In this document: positions 44,781 to 54,678 of the stretch, piece by piece
How the letters are laid out: every line of letters begins with the position of its first letter
Position numbering within the stretch: position 1 is the first letter of the stretch
NCBI GenBank assembly: GCA_900539755.1
Contig: UQDC01000011.1
Coordinates: forward strand, 1-64,000
DNA: 64,000 nucleotides
Direction of reading: 5' to 3'
DNA from: an uncultured Alistipes sp.
GTDB lineage: Bacteria > Bacteroidota > Bacteroidia > Bacteroidales > Rikenellaceae
Program-made: the position numbers and the translations under genes
Notes under the pieces: generated by a model
Told to the model about the DNA's origin: nothing
Databases searched by the model: none
What the model saw: the letters and a program-made list of their open reading frames with translations, nothing else

Positions 44781-46094
44781 TTAATGATAAATATTGTTAC
44801 GCAAGTCCAAATATTTCACAGCCTTACGGCTAGTAGGCGGCATTTGCAATTTAGCAATAAGTTCGGTAGGTTCAAACAGAATATCGGGGGCGACACGCAC
44901 TTTTGAACGAAAAACATCTTTTATTCGTTTCACCAACTCATCGCTATGATCTTTACTACCCACCTTAATTTGCACTTGATCTGTTCCCAAAGAGTTGGTA
45001 AAGACCTCGACAATATAGTTTTCAACCTCCGGAATATTATCCAGAATATCAAATAGTGCGGGCGGATACAGCGTCGTGCCTTTATATTTGATCATCTGTC
45101 CTTTACGGCCGAGCAGCGAGCTCAAACGAATGGTATTGCGACCGCAACCGCACGCCCCGGAATAGTGTCGACAAATATCGCCTGTTTTAAAACGCAACAA
45201 GGGCATCCCACGCACGCCCAAAGTGGTAATTGTCACTTCACCCGGCTCCCCCTCTGGAACAGGTCGATTCTCATCATCAAGAAATTCAACAATAATCAGA
45301 TCCGGTGGCAGATGGCCTCCTTGATGGCAGGCACATTCTGTAAATGAAGTTTGCATCTCTGTCGAAGCATAAGTAGAATAGAGCTCCAACTCAGGCCACC
45401 TCTCCTGAATCTTACGGCCAAGAGTATTCAGTTCAAAATTATCCGGTAATCGCAATCCTTCACCTATACAGATTGCCTTACGTAACGGACAATTTCGGTA
45501 ATCAAACCCATTGGCTTCGGCATAATCAGTCAATTTGAGTAAAAAAGAGGGGATAACCATACATGCTGTAGGCGCGATACGACGGACGGTATCCCATTGC
45601 AATTCAGGAATGCCATTCCCCACACGAGTAACGCCACACCCCAACTTTCTGGCTCCGAGGAAATAGGCCAACCCTGCCATAAACCGGCGATCAATCGTGA
45701 CCATCAACTGAATAATGTCATCGGGAGTACAACCGACTGTTGCAAATGACAATGCCTCGTTATAGGCCAATCGATCGAGATCCTCTTCAGTCAAAGCAAA
45801 GGTAACAGGATCTCCCAATGTTCCGGAAGTTGTTACATAATCAATCACCTCACGACGCGAAACGCACAAGAAATCATCGTTTTGTTGTTGCAAATCCTTT
45901 TTGGTTGTCACAGGTAATTGCCGCAGATCCTCCAACGTACGAATATCCCGAATATCGACACCTTCGTTTCGGAACATGGCCTGATAAAAACGTGAATGAT
46001 CCGCCAAATAGCGGAGTTCCTCACGCAACCGCTCCTCCTGAAATTTCTTTATCTCTTCAGGAGCTGCAAATTGAATTTGTGAATTTCGTATCAT
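44781..46094 (-). CDS. PaaK-like adenylate-forming ligase (aryl starter activation)
   Basis: 437 residues, phenylacetate-CoA-ligase type. ATP-binding loop TTSGTLGDP at 88-96, a second core motif YASTEMQTSFTECACHQGGHL, and LLRFKTGDICRHY before the C-terminal lid. It has Cys-rich segments (CACHQGG, CGCG), as in zinc-containing PaaK relatives. In aryl-polyene clusters such an AMP-dependent enzyme loads the aromatic starter acid. Last gene of the minus-strand cluster; its start overlaps the preceding gene by 4 bp (ATGA). Confidence 0.8.
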   Translation of the reverse strand: MIRNSQIQFAAPEEIKKFQEERLREELRYLADHSRFYQAMFRNEGVDIRDIRTLEDLRQLPVTTKKDLQQQNDDFLCVSRREVIDYVTTSGTLGDPVTFALTEEDLDRLAYNEALSFATVGCTPDDIIQLMVTIDRRFMAGLAYFLGARKLGCGVTRVGNGIPELQWDTVRRIAPTACMVIPSFLLKLTDYAEANGFDYRNCPLRKAICIGEGLRLPDNFELNTLGRKIQERWPELELYSTYASTEMQTSFTECACHQGGHLPPDLIIVEFLDDENRPVPEGEPGEVTITTLGVRGMPLLRFKTGDICRHYSGACGCGRNTIRLSSLLGRKGQMIKYKGTTLYPPALFDILDNIPEVENYIVEVFTNSLGTDQVQIKVGSKDHSDELVKRIKDVFRSKVRVAPDILFEPTELIAKLQMPPTSRKAVKYLDLRNNIYH

Positions 46095-47779
46095 AGTTTT
46101 TCGATTTTACGTTCAATTTCCTGACGTTCGCGCTCACGGGGAATTTCCAGTTGCAGGGCTCGTTCCCAACAATGACGCGCATCATCTTTACATCCGAGCA
46201 TGACATAATAGTCACCGCACAATGCCCAAGTTCCCCAAAAGTTCGGGTTACTGTTTTGCAAGGAGTCGAGCAAATTCTGCCGGGAGCCATCGTGTTGAGC
46301 AATCGCCTGCCGTAACTGTTCAGCAGAGGTCCGATAACAAACAATCCGAGGATAGTCCTCTCGTAAGAAACGTTGATCTGCCGGGATACACAACTGCGGC
46401 ACATCGAGCCGACTTATTGTATCAATTCGTGCAGGTTCATTCGATTCGTCAGTAGCAAATATGCGATGCAGATCATAGCAGACAAAAGCTCCGGTTTGCC
46501 AAGGAGCAGTCGATACCCACATCAGGCCTTTAGCCGGTTCGAAAATCACACCATGGTGAGCAATAGCCTGATTCAGGGACTTTTCATTGGTCAGTCCTAT
46601 ATCTGTCCCTCCATGTCCATACCGGTTGCGCAAGATGGATGCGACCTTCGGAGGAGAGAGCGGAGCGAGAGAGTCAATCAATTCGCCCAGCCGTTCAAAA
46701 CGATAGTAGCTGTCCGTAGTGGCGATGTTCTCCAGATTGTCAGGGTCGTCAGCAAAAGTTTCCGATTGATAATGGTTCGTACAACGGATGTAATTATCCG
46801 AACTTGCGAACAGGGCTGTACGATGTGGCGTCTTTTCAATGATTGCTGCCTTACCGTCACGTGCCGACGCGATCAATAGCGATTCAGAAACAAAGGTTTG
46901 CGTCGTATCGGCAATAGCCAATGCCTCATCAATTGTAGCGGCATATTGCAAAATGGTTCGCGCGAGGATCGAAATTGGAGTAGCAGCTCGCGTTGGGATA
47001 GAGCCTTTGGCCGCATTCAATGTAATGGTCAACCCCTCACTGTTCATCCCCGAAAGAACGCCAGTCATACCGGGCCATCCTACCGAAGCGAAGGCATATC
47101 CATGCTCCGGACGGCAAAAGGTGATCAATTTGTTCCGGGCGAAATCATCTCCGACATAAAAGTCAAAATTACGCCCCACCAACAAGGATGAATCAGCGCT
47201 ACGATCACCCCATACAGCAAAGGAACTGCACCCTACCAACATATACTCCTGCATCGCATGACCAATATCGTGGGCAGCATGGTAATTGAGTTGACGCTGA
47301 TAGGGTGTCCCGATCGCATCGAACTCGTGCGAGCAAGATTGCGACATAGCGTATATTTCCAGGCGATTCTCTTCCGGAACGTATTCTCCCAAATTGCGAT
47401 TAAAAATGGTTATTAACACCTTGAGGAAACTCAAATAGCGGTCTGATGGCACGATACGATGGATCTGATCGACAAAGACCTGTTCCTGGTAGTGCATCAG
47501 ATCCCGCAGCAGGGCCCCCGATTCGGCACCACGCGTCAGTGCATCCCCACCTGTAGTCAACTCCCACAAACCGGCCGGATTCCAGCGCAGAGTTGATCCA
47601 CCACACCGCATCACGCTATCTTGCTGCTGCACGGGGTATTGGGACAAACCCACTGTGCAGTTTGGATCGCCCATATCGGCCGACCAATAGAGGCCCAATG
47701 CTGTGCCAACTAAAATAAGCACCAACGCGACTACTCCTATGGAAAACCATTTCAGCGTTTTGAACAATTTTCTAAGCAT
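46091..47779 (-). CDS. C45-family (acyl-CoA:6-APA acyltransferase-like) Ntn-hydrolase, membrane-anchored
   Basis: 562 residues from ATG 47779 (MLRKLFKTLKWF), which overlaps the previous stop by 8 bp; the frame is open to 47812. One N-terminal membrane helix (~11-31), then the Ntn-hydrolase nucleophile C184 in YMLVGCSSFAVWGDRS and GRNFDFYVGDD just after, typical of peptidase C45/AAT. Residues ~490-562 form a TPR-like tail. Such proteins accompany polyene-lipid clusters in Bacteroidetes, where an acyl-transfer or amide-hydrolysis step is likely (inference). Confidence 0.78.
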   Translation of the reverse strand: MLRKLFKTLKWFSIGVVALVLILVGTALGLYWSADMGDPNCTVGLSQYPVQQQDSVMRCGGSTLRWNPAGLWELTTGGDALTRGAESGALLRDLMHYQEQVFVDQIHRIVPSDRYLSFLKVLITIFNRNLGEYVPEENRLEIYAMSQSCSHEFDAIGTPYQRQLNYHAAHDIGHAMQEYMLVGCSSFAVWGDRSADSSLLVGRNFDFYVGDDFARNKLITFCRPEHGYAFASVGWPGMTGVLSGMNSEGLTITLNAAKGSIPTRAATPISILARTILQYAATIDEALAIADTTQTFVSESLLIASARDGKAAIIEKTPHRTALFASSDNYIRCTNHYQSETFADDPDNLENIATTDSYYRFERLGELIDSLAPLSPPKVASILRNRYGHGGTDIGLTNEKSLNQAIAHHGVIFEPAKGLMWVSTAPWQTGAFVCYDLHRIFATDESNEPARIDTISRLDVPQLCIPADQRFLREDYPRIVCYRTSAEQLRQAIAQHDGSRQNLLDSLQNSNPNFWGTWALCGDYYVMLGCKDDARHCWERALQLEIPRERERQEIERKIEKL

Positions 47780-49274
47780 AGCCAATTTTTTTAGCCAAAT
47801 ACTCCTCTCCAAGCAGTTCGCTGCAGGTAAAAGCAGCCGAAACAGTCACCCCCAGCATACCATGTACATTCAGGTTTTGTCCGGTAAGCAACAGATTACT
47901 AATACGCGACCGAATAGGGATCATCGAGGAGAGCGGACGATTAAAATCCTTTTGCAGTCCATAAGCACTTCCTTCCGGAACAGAGGTATAATCCCAATAA
48001 GTCAACGGTGTCGAAGTATAAATTTCAGCTGCAGCACGACGCAAACCGGGAATATATTGCTCAGCAAAATGGATCGTTGCTTCGGCATAGCGGGCTTTGA
48101 ATTGTTCATAGGATTCTCCCCTTCGTCCGGAACGGGTACCTGCCCATGCTGCGACCTGATCAAAAGACATCGGCACTAACAAAGAGACTACATCAGCCCA
48201 CTGATTATCTGTAGCAGGCTGAATACTCACCACCACAACCGGCAACTTACAATTCTCGAATTCGGCATCAAGATTCCATACATCTGAACTGTTATACAGA
48301 TATAGATTACAATGACGATTCGGCATTGCTCCCTGACGCATCAACAGATAGACTGAGAAAAATCCATAGGTATTAGGCAACGCTTGTAACCGATTAAGAA
48401 AGACACGTTTGAGCAGAGAGGATGAATCCAATAATTTGAACGTTTGAGCCGGAGCTATATCGGAAATAACCCAACGTGCTGTCAAGGCATGCTCGCCGCC
48501 ATTAAGCTCGACCCTGCTGATCTGATCACCAGACAACGCCAGCCTGGTTACCTCGGCCCGAGTGATCAACTCGCCACCACAACTGCGAATACGATCAGCC
48601 AAAGCATCAGCTAACAACTGTGTGCCACCGACAAAGACAGATGCACCTTCAACATTCGAACTGGTAATAATGGCGTGGTGATAGAGCGGAGAGACCTCAC
48701 GACGCCCGGCATATAGCTGTACAGTTCCTGCCAGCACCTGTCTCAACAAAGGATCTTTCACCAATAAATCAATCGTCTTAGCAGCAGACATACCGAAATA
48801 AATTCCTCCTCCGGATGAGATTTTACCTAAACGCAAGGTGTCGGGTGCAATGGAACTTCCCACATGTTGCAACATCTGGCAATAGGAGTCAATACCTTCA
48901 CGCTCCTGCGGAAAATCAGCCAAGAGTGTTTCACGAAACCGGTCATATCCAATAGCATGTCGGAACTCACGCCCAGCCAAATAGATTCGATCGAATCCTG
49001 CAGGATCAAGGCTACGAATATCCAGTTTAGGTAAGACACCCAGATATTTCAAGTACTGATGCATGACCTGTCCCTCTTGCAAGCTGCCGACATAATGGAT
49101 TCCTGTATCAACCAACCAGCGCCCACGCCGAAAAGATTGTAAACAGCCTCCAAGTACCGTTCCTTTTTCAACGACACAAACGCGCATGCCCTCTGCTGCC
49201 AAAATAGTACCGCAGGTCAAGCCCCCCATTCCACTACCAATAATTACTACGTCATAATCATACTGAGTGCTCAT
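47772..49274 (-). CDS. CrtI/phytoene-dehydrogenase-like FAD oxidoreductase
   Basis: 500 residues. N-terminal dinucleotide-binding motif VVIIGSGMGGLTCGTILAAEG (FAD Rossmann, 10-30), then EKGTVLGGCLQSFRRGRWLVDTGIHY, typical of CrtI/RetSat-type enzymes, and the C-terminal FAD-contact stretch NLLLTGQNLNVHGMLGVTVSAAF. Such enzymes reduce, desaturate or isomerise conjugated polyenes, which fits a polyene cluster (inference). Overlaps both neighbours by 4-8 bp. Confidence 0.8.
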   Translation of the reverse strand: MSTQYDYDVVIIGSGMGGLTCGTILAAEGMRVCVVEKGTVLGGCLQSFRRGRWLVDTGIHYVGSLQEGQVMHQYLKYLGVLPKLDIRSLDPAGFDRIYLAGREFRHAIGYDRFRETLLADFPQEREGIDSYCQMLQHVGSSIAPDTLRLGKISSGGGIYFGMSAAKTIDLLVKDPLLRQVLAGTVQLYAGRREVSPLYHHAIITSSNVEGASVFVGGTQLLADALADRIRSCGGELITRAEVTRLALSGDQISRVELNGGEHALTARWVISDIAPAQTFKLLDSSSLLKRVFLNRLQALPNTYGFFSVYLLMRQGAMPNRHCNLYLYNSSDVWNLDAEFENCKLPVVVVSIQPATDNQWADVVSLLVPMSFDQVAAWAGTRSGRRGESYEQFKARYAEATIHFAEQYIPGLRRAAAEIYTSTPLTYWDYTSVPEGSAYGLQKDFNRPLSSMIPIRSRISNLLLTGQNLNVHGMLGVTVSAAFTCSELLGEEYLAKKIGYA

Positions 49275-52200
49275 ACCTCACCTCCTTTCCGGAAGATATA
49301 ACGCATATTGGAAGAGTGACGGCTTGTATCCCGAATCTCGAGCGAAAGGCCATACCGTTCTGCCATTGTTTTCATCCATTCGCTTGTAGGGAAATGCAAT
49401 GCTCCAGTTGTTTTATTGAAATGCAAAATACGGGTTGACCAACGTTCTGTCTCTTCGGTCAGACGATGACGCTGTCGGCACGAACGATCGCCCTCACGCA
49501 CAACGATCAGACCACCCGAAACCAGCCGATCGGCACAACGAGCGATAATGCGCTCTTGCTCTTCGGGTGTCACATAATGCAGCATATCATTAATCACGAA
49601 AGCATCCGCCATTGGCAGGTCAAACGTAGTTACATCTGTACAAACAAAACGAGTCCGATCGTTACATAAAAAACTGTGAGTGGTCAATGCAATCTTTTCC
49701 TCATCGTAATCGATTCCGAGGAGTTGTCGTCCTTCAGCACGCAAGGCCAGCAGGAATGCCATCTGACCATAACCGCACCCCACATCAACAATTGTTCCCT
49801 GTCGGGGTAACAACCGATCCAATTCATCGTATCGATGTTCCAACCGCAACTTGATTCGGATGTACCACTCTAAAACCGGACCTTTATACAGATAGTTTTT
49901 AACAACTGTCTGCATAAAATATGGGTTATCGCTATTCTCAGCCTGCAGTTTTTCATATTCATCAATCATATAACGACGAATCGTCTTGGCTCTTTCCCGA
50001 ACATCTTTACCATACTGGGAATCATTAGCTACAATCCGCGGCAAAACCACGCCCACGATCCGACCTCGTTTAATATAGAAAGGTTGCTTTTTCGACGAAA
50101 TATACCCTGTACCATAAATCAGCACCGGCACAATATCCAAATTGAGATGATCAGCCAACTGGAACGCTCCTTTATGGAATCGATGGATGGAACAGTCTGC
50201 TGTTCGCGTTCCCTCCGGAAAGACTACAATGGAATAACCCTCCGCAACCTCCTGTTTCAGTTCATCTTCCAGTTGATCATAACCGTTCATGGTACTGTGA
50301 CATCCTGCGTAACGGATGATCCATCCGAAAAAGGGCGAATGCCATACCCAGCTGTTGGTCACCATCACAAACTTGGGTGAAATACTGAGCATCAATAAAA
50401 TATCGACAAACGATTGATGGTTGGCTACGACAATGGCCGGCTTTTCAAATCGTTCGCCAGCAGGATTTCGACGGAAGGTCCGTACCGTAAAAATGGTTGC
50501 CAGGAAAACTTTTGCCAATGCATACATCATCCAATGAAACCAGGCTTTCCGGCGACGACGACCGATCGGCAGCAGGTGCAGCAAGACAATGCAAAATTGC
50601 AACACCAGACACCCGAACAAAAAATAGAGAAAGGCATAGATCGTTTTAAGGGCGCCCATCAAGGTGTAGGGCAATCCATCGCGGGCGGTTTGCCGTGAGA
50701 TGAAGAGTCGGAAGAGGACTGGTTGGACCGTATAGGCAACCAATACGACCGCCACCATCCCCAACATGGAGATCACGGATACCGATTTGAGTGCGGGGTG
50801 ACCGGCAAAGACCAACACCCCGATCCCTACCACCGTAGTAAATGCGGAGAAGAAGATCGCCGTTTTGTGCGCGGCTAACAGTTTACGACCATTTTTATAT
50901 TCGTTCAACAAGCCATCCATAATGAAGATGCTGAAATCATCGCCCAGACCGAAAATAAAGGTCGAAAGAATAATATTCACGATGTTGAACTCGATTCCGA
51001 ATAGCGCCATCATGCCCAGGATAAGCACCCAACTGACAGCCATCGGCAAACTGGCTAACAGGGCCAATTCGATCCGGCCGTAGGAGATCAGCAGAGCCAG
51101 AAAGACCAGCAGCGAGGAGATCAGCAGTACGGTATTAAAGTCGTCGTTGACCAGATCGGCCATACGGTTGCTGTAATAGGCCCGATCGAGGATGGTTACA
51201 TCGGGCAGCTGCTCGAGTCGGGTGTAGGCCTGCTCCTTCAGGTGGTTATCGACAGCCAGACGGCTGACAAACAGCGGACCATGATCACTCTGCTCGAGCC
51301 AATCGCCAAGCACCGGGTTGTTGGCAACGCCCGCAGTGGTGACATCAAAGGGGGTAAACTGTTGTTCGAGCCAACGGTTGAATGGGGCGAACGCATCCGA
51401 GGTGAGGCCGTTGCGGAGGGCAGCTTGCTGCAGCCGTTCACACACCTGTTGTCGTTTTTCAGGGGTCCAAAAACGGTTCCACTGCTCAAGTCGTTGCTGC
51501 TGCACCGCCATGGGCACCACAAAATCGGCAGCAGATACCGGAGCCTTCACCACCCCTTCAGCCGCCAACGAATCCAACAACGATCGCACCTTGCTATAGG
51601 ATTGGCAGGCTTGATCGACATCATCGGCCGAGGTGATCAGATAGACATACCGAGAGGTATCGCCCATCAGCGTTTCGAGCCGCTGCTCCATCTGTTTGAA
51701 TCGTTGCGGCTCATACCCTAACCGGGTCATATCGCTGTCGAATTTGACATCGTTGAAGAAGAACAATGCCACAACCGTCACCACAACCAATCCGCCCAAC
51801 AGCCACTTGTTGGTATCGTAGCGATAGGCATTCAGCCGTTCAATACGACGGAGCAGCGGACTGGGAGCTTTGGATGCTCCTGTCGGGAGCATGTGGGGTA
51901 AGAAGATCAGACTAAACAGGGTCGTTCCGATCAACGTCAGGGCAGCGAAAAGCCCGAAATCGTGCAACAATTGCGAACGGGTAAAGAGCAATCCCAGGAA
52001 GGCCCCAATGGTAGTAAAACTACCGACAGTCAAAGGATAAGCCAGTTCTGCCACCACCTGACGCGGGTCATGAATATGGTTACTGTGCGCCAGAACATGG
52101 ATCGAGTAGCTCAGCGCTATTCCCATAACCGCCGCTCCAGCACCTATTGCTATTGTCGAGATGGAACCTTGAATCAGGTAGATCAGCGCCAAAGCAAACA

Positions 52201-53122
52201 GTGCTCCATAAATAACCGGAAGAATCATCAAGGGAATCGCCCAACGGTTTCGGAAGGCCAGGGTGATCACCAAGACAATTACTACCAGAGCGATAGAGAG
52301 GGTCCAAGCCGTATCCTGTTTGATTTGGCGGGCGTTGTACACAGCCACCCCAACTGCACCGAAATAATCAGCCTGCAGATCATACTCTGCTCCGATACGA
52401 TTCAATTGTTCTTCGAGGATTTCAATCAGCCGTTCGTTGGTTGCAGAGGCAGAGGAGCCATGGGCCGGGTCTGCGAAAAGCAATAGAGATTGTAGATCAG
52501 CCGTAAAAATATGGTCGTCATAAATCTCATAGTCTCCGCTTTGGTTAAATTGCTGGAAGCTGGCCAGCAGTGGCGTTCCCAGCCCCAAAGGATCTCGCAA
52601 CAACACATCTTTGACGGCAAAACCGGCCGGAGAGATGAGCGTCCCATAGACGCGATGCACCGCGGAATCGATCGCTTCGGGACGGGTCAGCGAATCGAGG
52701 CGAGCAAACTCTTGATCGGTTAAGAAAACGGGGAGGTGATCATACACCAACGCGGTTGCCGAATCGAGCAATCCGGCATCGACGCGGGCCGTTACTGAAC
52801 GCAGCAGCCCCTCGTCAACGGCCGGCTGTAACCCTTCTGCCAAAGCTTCAGCTGCCTCAATCATCCGGTCCGGCACCTCTGGATCGTCCTGTTGCGGAGC
52901 GGTCAGCATCACAACGATCTTATCCTTAATCCGCAGACTATTGAAAACAGCCGCTGTCTTTTGGCCCTGTTGGTCTTTGGGCATAAACGAAACGATATCT
53001 TCGTTGTAGCTGAGCCGGGAAGCGAACCAACCCATCACCAACACCGTCAAGGTCAAAAGGCTCCACAGCAACAGGCGATGCCTGCGCAAAAAGTCGTAGA
53101 GATATGTAAAAAACTTATTCAT
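49271..53122 (-). CDS. RND/MMPL exporter fused to PlsC acyltransferase and methyltransferase
   Basis: 1283 residues from ATG 53122, 8-bp overlap with the GT2 gene (open to 53134). Residues ~1-810 are an MMPL/RND permease of two halves, each with a large extracytoplasmic domain and ~5-6 helices (for example IVFGLGDDFSIFIMDGLLNEYKNGR). Residues ~865-1035 form a lysophospholipid acyltransferase (NHQSFVD near 901-907, FPEGT near 968-972). Residues ~1105-1283 are a class I methyltransferase (IVDVGCGYGQMAFLLALRAEG). In E. coli-type polyene clusters these are separate genes. The fusion suggests acylation, methylation and export are coupled at the inner membrane. Confidence 0.88.
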   Translation of the reverse strand: MNKFFTYLYDFLRRHRLLLWSLLTLTVLVMGWFASRLSYNEDIVSFMPKDQQGQKTAAVFNSLRIKDKIVVMLTAPQQDDPEVPDRMIEAAEALAEGLQPAVDEGLLRSVTARVDAGLLDSATALVYDHLPVFLTDQEFARLDSLTRPEAIDSAVHRVYGTLISPAGFAVKDVLLRDPLGLGTPLLASFQQFNQSGDYEIYDDHIFTADLQSLLLFADPAHGSSASATNERLIEILEEQLNRIGAEYDLQADYFGAVGVAVYNARQIKQDTAWTLSIALVVIVLVITLAFRNRWAIPLMILPVIYGALFALALIYLIQGSISTIAIGAGAAVMGIALSYSIHVLAHSNHIHDPRQVVAELAYPLTVGSFTTIGAFLGLLFTRSQLLHDFGLFAALTLIGTTLFSLIFLPHMLPTGASKAPSPLLRRIERLNAYRYDTNKWLLGGLVVVTVVALFFFNDVKFDSDMTRLGYEPQRFKQMEQRLETLMGDTSRYVYLITSADDVDQACQSYSKVRSLLDSLAAEGVVKAPVSAADFVVPMAVQQQRLEQWNRFWTPEKRQQVCERLQQAALRNGLTSDAFAPFNRWLEQQFTPFDVTTAGVANNPVLGDWLEQSDHGPLFVSRLAVDNHLKEQAYTRLEQLPDVTILDRAYYSNRMADLVNDDFNTVLLISSLLVFLALLISYGRIELALLASLPMAVSWVLILGMMALFGIEFNIVNIILSTFIFGLGDDFSIFIMDGLLNEYKNGRKLLAAHKTAIFFSAFTTVVGIGVLVFAGHPALKSVSVISMLGMVAVVLVAYTVQPVLFRLFISRQTARDGLPYTLMGALKTIYAFLYFLFGCLVLQFCIVLLHLLPIGRRRRKAWFHWMMYALAKVFLATIFTVRTFRRNPAGERFEKPAIVVANHQSFVDILLMLSISPKFVMVTNSWVWHSPFFGWIIRYAGCHSTMNGYDQLEDELKQEVAEGYSIVVFPEGTRTADCSIHRFHKGAFQLADHLNLDIVPVLIYGTGYISSKKQPFYIKRGRIVGVVLPRIVANDSQYGKDVRERAKTIRRYMIDEYEKLQAENSDNPYFMQTVVKNYLYKGPVLEWYIRIKLRLEHRYDELDRLLPRQGTIVDVGCGYGQMAFLLALRAEGRQLLGIDYDEEKIALTTHSFLCNDRTRFVCTDVTTFDLPMADAFVINDMLHYVTPEEQERIIARCADRLVSGGLIVVREGDRSCRQRHRLTEETERWSTRILHFNKTTGALHFPTSEWMKTMAERYGLSLEIRDTSRHSSNMRYIFRKGGEV

Positions 53123-54305
53123 GAACCGGGACACGTTTCGTTAGGGTCAATACACACCAGCCAATCAGCCAGATCAGCATACCGCACACGGCAGCCAAAC
53201 AGAGGCTTCCTACCAGATATTGCGCCAGACACTCAGCCATCCGATGCATAGAGATGTCACGCAGAACAAGCGATACAGGCACTCCCAATACTTGTCCTCC
53301 AATCCAGTAGCTACCGTAAAGGATAAACGGGATCATTGGCGGGATACTGATGTTGGAGAAGACAACGGCAACCAATTTGTTGAGTCGCATAAAATGGGCA
53401 GAGACCGCTGCAAAGATCATCTGGTATCCCCAAATCGGGACGATGCCACAAAAGACGCCCCACCCCATGGCTGCAGCCAGGCGCAGATTGCTCTCGGGCG
53501 AATGGGTAATGTTACGTCGGAAGAAATTGCGGATATTTTCGCGGGTGAGTGACCGGATAAATCGCCATGGATAATAAATAAATACAGCTTGCAATACCAA
53601 GACCGTATTGAGCAGGCTGATACGGGTAAAATCGCGGAACGGACGAAAATGGGAGATACGTTCTCCTTCGGGCGGATAATAGACACAAATCGGGATATTC
53701 TCCACGACAACTCCGCGCATGGCGGCCCGCACCAGGATCTCCACCTCGAATTCATAGCGACGACACAACGTCCTCATCCGGCCCAGTTTGCGCAAAGGAT
53801 AGAGTCGAAAGCCGGACTGCGTATCTTGCAAGGTATGCCCGGTCTCGACCTTATACCAAAAATTCGAGAAACGGTTGGCAAAGGTATTTTTGGAGGGCAT
53901 GTTTTCCGCCGTCAGGTTCCGGGCTCCTACCAACAGGCGATCAGGGACAGCTTCGATCCGCTCAATAAAAGCGGGAATATCCTCGGGGTAGTGCTGCCCA
54001 TCAGAATCGATGGTAATTGCATACCGGAATCCAGCAGCCGCAGCCGCCAACAGGCCGGTTCGCAACGCATATCCTTTCCCGCGATTGTGCGGATAGGCGA
54101 TAATGCGAATATCGGGAATGGTGGCGAGCAGTTGCGCGGTCGTGTCGGTCGAGCCATCATTGACCACAAAGATATCGGCACAATAGCGCTTTACCCCGGC
54201 GATCACCTCCGCCAGTGTTTCCGCGTGGTTGTAAGTTGGAATAACCACCGCACACTCCACGCGTCGCACCCGTTCGGGCCAGGATATGGATACCGGATCA
54301 ATCAT
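53115..54305 (-). CDS. GT2 glycosyltransferase fused to DUF2062
   Basis: 396 residues from ATG 54305, which overlaps the previous stop (ATGATTGA). N-terminal GT-A fold: AVVIPTYNHAETLAEVIAGV, FVVNDGSTDTTAQLL, and the DxD-type TIDSDGQHYPED, then a dolichol-phosphate-mannose-synthase-like TQSGFRLYPL. The C-terminal ~130 residues (from ~255) hold DUF2062 with three or so membrane helices (WGVFCGIVPIWGYQMIFAAVSAHFMRLN). It may add a sugar to the polyene lipid or its carrier. Confidence 0.85.
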   Translation of the reverse strand: MIDPVSISWPERVRRVECAVVIPTYNHAETLAEVIAGVKRYCADIFVVNDGSTDTTAQLLATIPDIRIIAYPHNRGKGYALRTGLLAAAAAGFRYAITIDSDGQHYPEDIPAFIERIEAVPDRLLVGARNLTAENMPSKNTFANRFSNFWYKVETGHTLQDTQSGFRLYPLRKLGRMRTLCRRYEFEVEILVRAAMRGVVVENIPICVYYPPEGERISHFRPFRDFTRISLLNTVLVLQAVFIYYPWRFIRSLTRENIRNFFRRNITHSPESNLRLAAAMGWGVFCGIVPIWGYQMIFAAVSAHFMRLNKLVAVVFSNISIPPMIPFILYGSYWIGGQVLGVPVSLVLRDISMHRMAECLAQYLVGSLCLAAVCGMLIWLIGWCVLTLTKRVPVHE

Positions 54306-54678
54306 TTTTCGGTACAAAAGTCGCTTTAAGTTTCAGTACAACAATATCCTCGGCCATCACCGTTGCCTGAACCGTCGTACCGTCTATTGTCAGGAGGCAC
54401 TCTAACTCCGTATGACGCGAAGGATCCACCGGCGCTGTAAATTTACATTCACGGATTTGGGCAAACCGCACCCCGTAGCCGCAAATCTCGGCCACACAGT
54501 CGCTCAGGATGGCCAATGTACAGACCCCGGGCAGAATCGGCTGTCCCGGAAAATGGCCGGCAAACAGCGGATGCTGTGGATTGATCGTTGCGCGGAAACA
54601 GAATGTTGCCCCCCGATCGCTCTCTCGGCTCAATGTATAGAGGTCATCTCGTACCATCATCGTTAGCTTATTGAACAT
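54298..54678 (-). CDS. FabZ/ApeI-like 3-hydroxyacyl-ACP dehydratase (hot-dog fold)
   Basis: 126 residues; the start could also be 54660 (the 54678 ATG overlaps the preceding stop by 11 bp). The hot-dog active-site motif HPLFAGHFPGQPILPGV, with catalytic His in AGHFPG, lies near residue 36-52. Dehydrates beta-hydroxyacyl-ACP during polyene elongation. Counterpart of ApeI in enterobacterial clusters. Confidence 0.85.
   Translation of the reverse strand: MFNKLTMMVRDDLYTLSRESDRGATFCFRATINPQHPLFAGHFPGQPILPGVCTLAILSDCVAEICGYGVRFAQIRECKFTAPVDPSRHTELECLLTIDGTTVQATVMAEDIVVLKLKATFVPKND

Noticed and set aside
53589..54329. Open frame of 246 codons opposite the GT2-DUF2062 gene
   Set aside because: Antisense to a gene with clear GT2 motifs, in the higher G+C part where long reverse frames are common.
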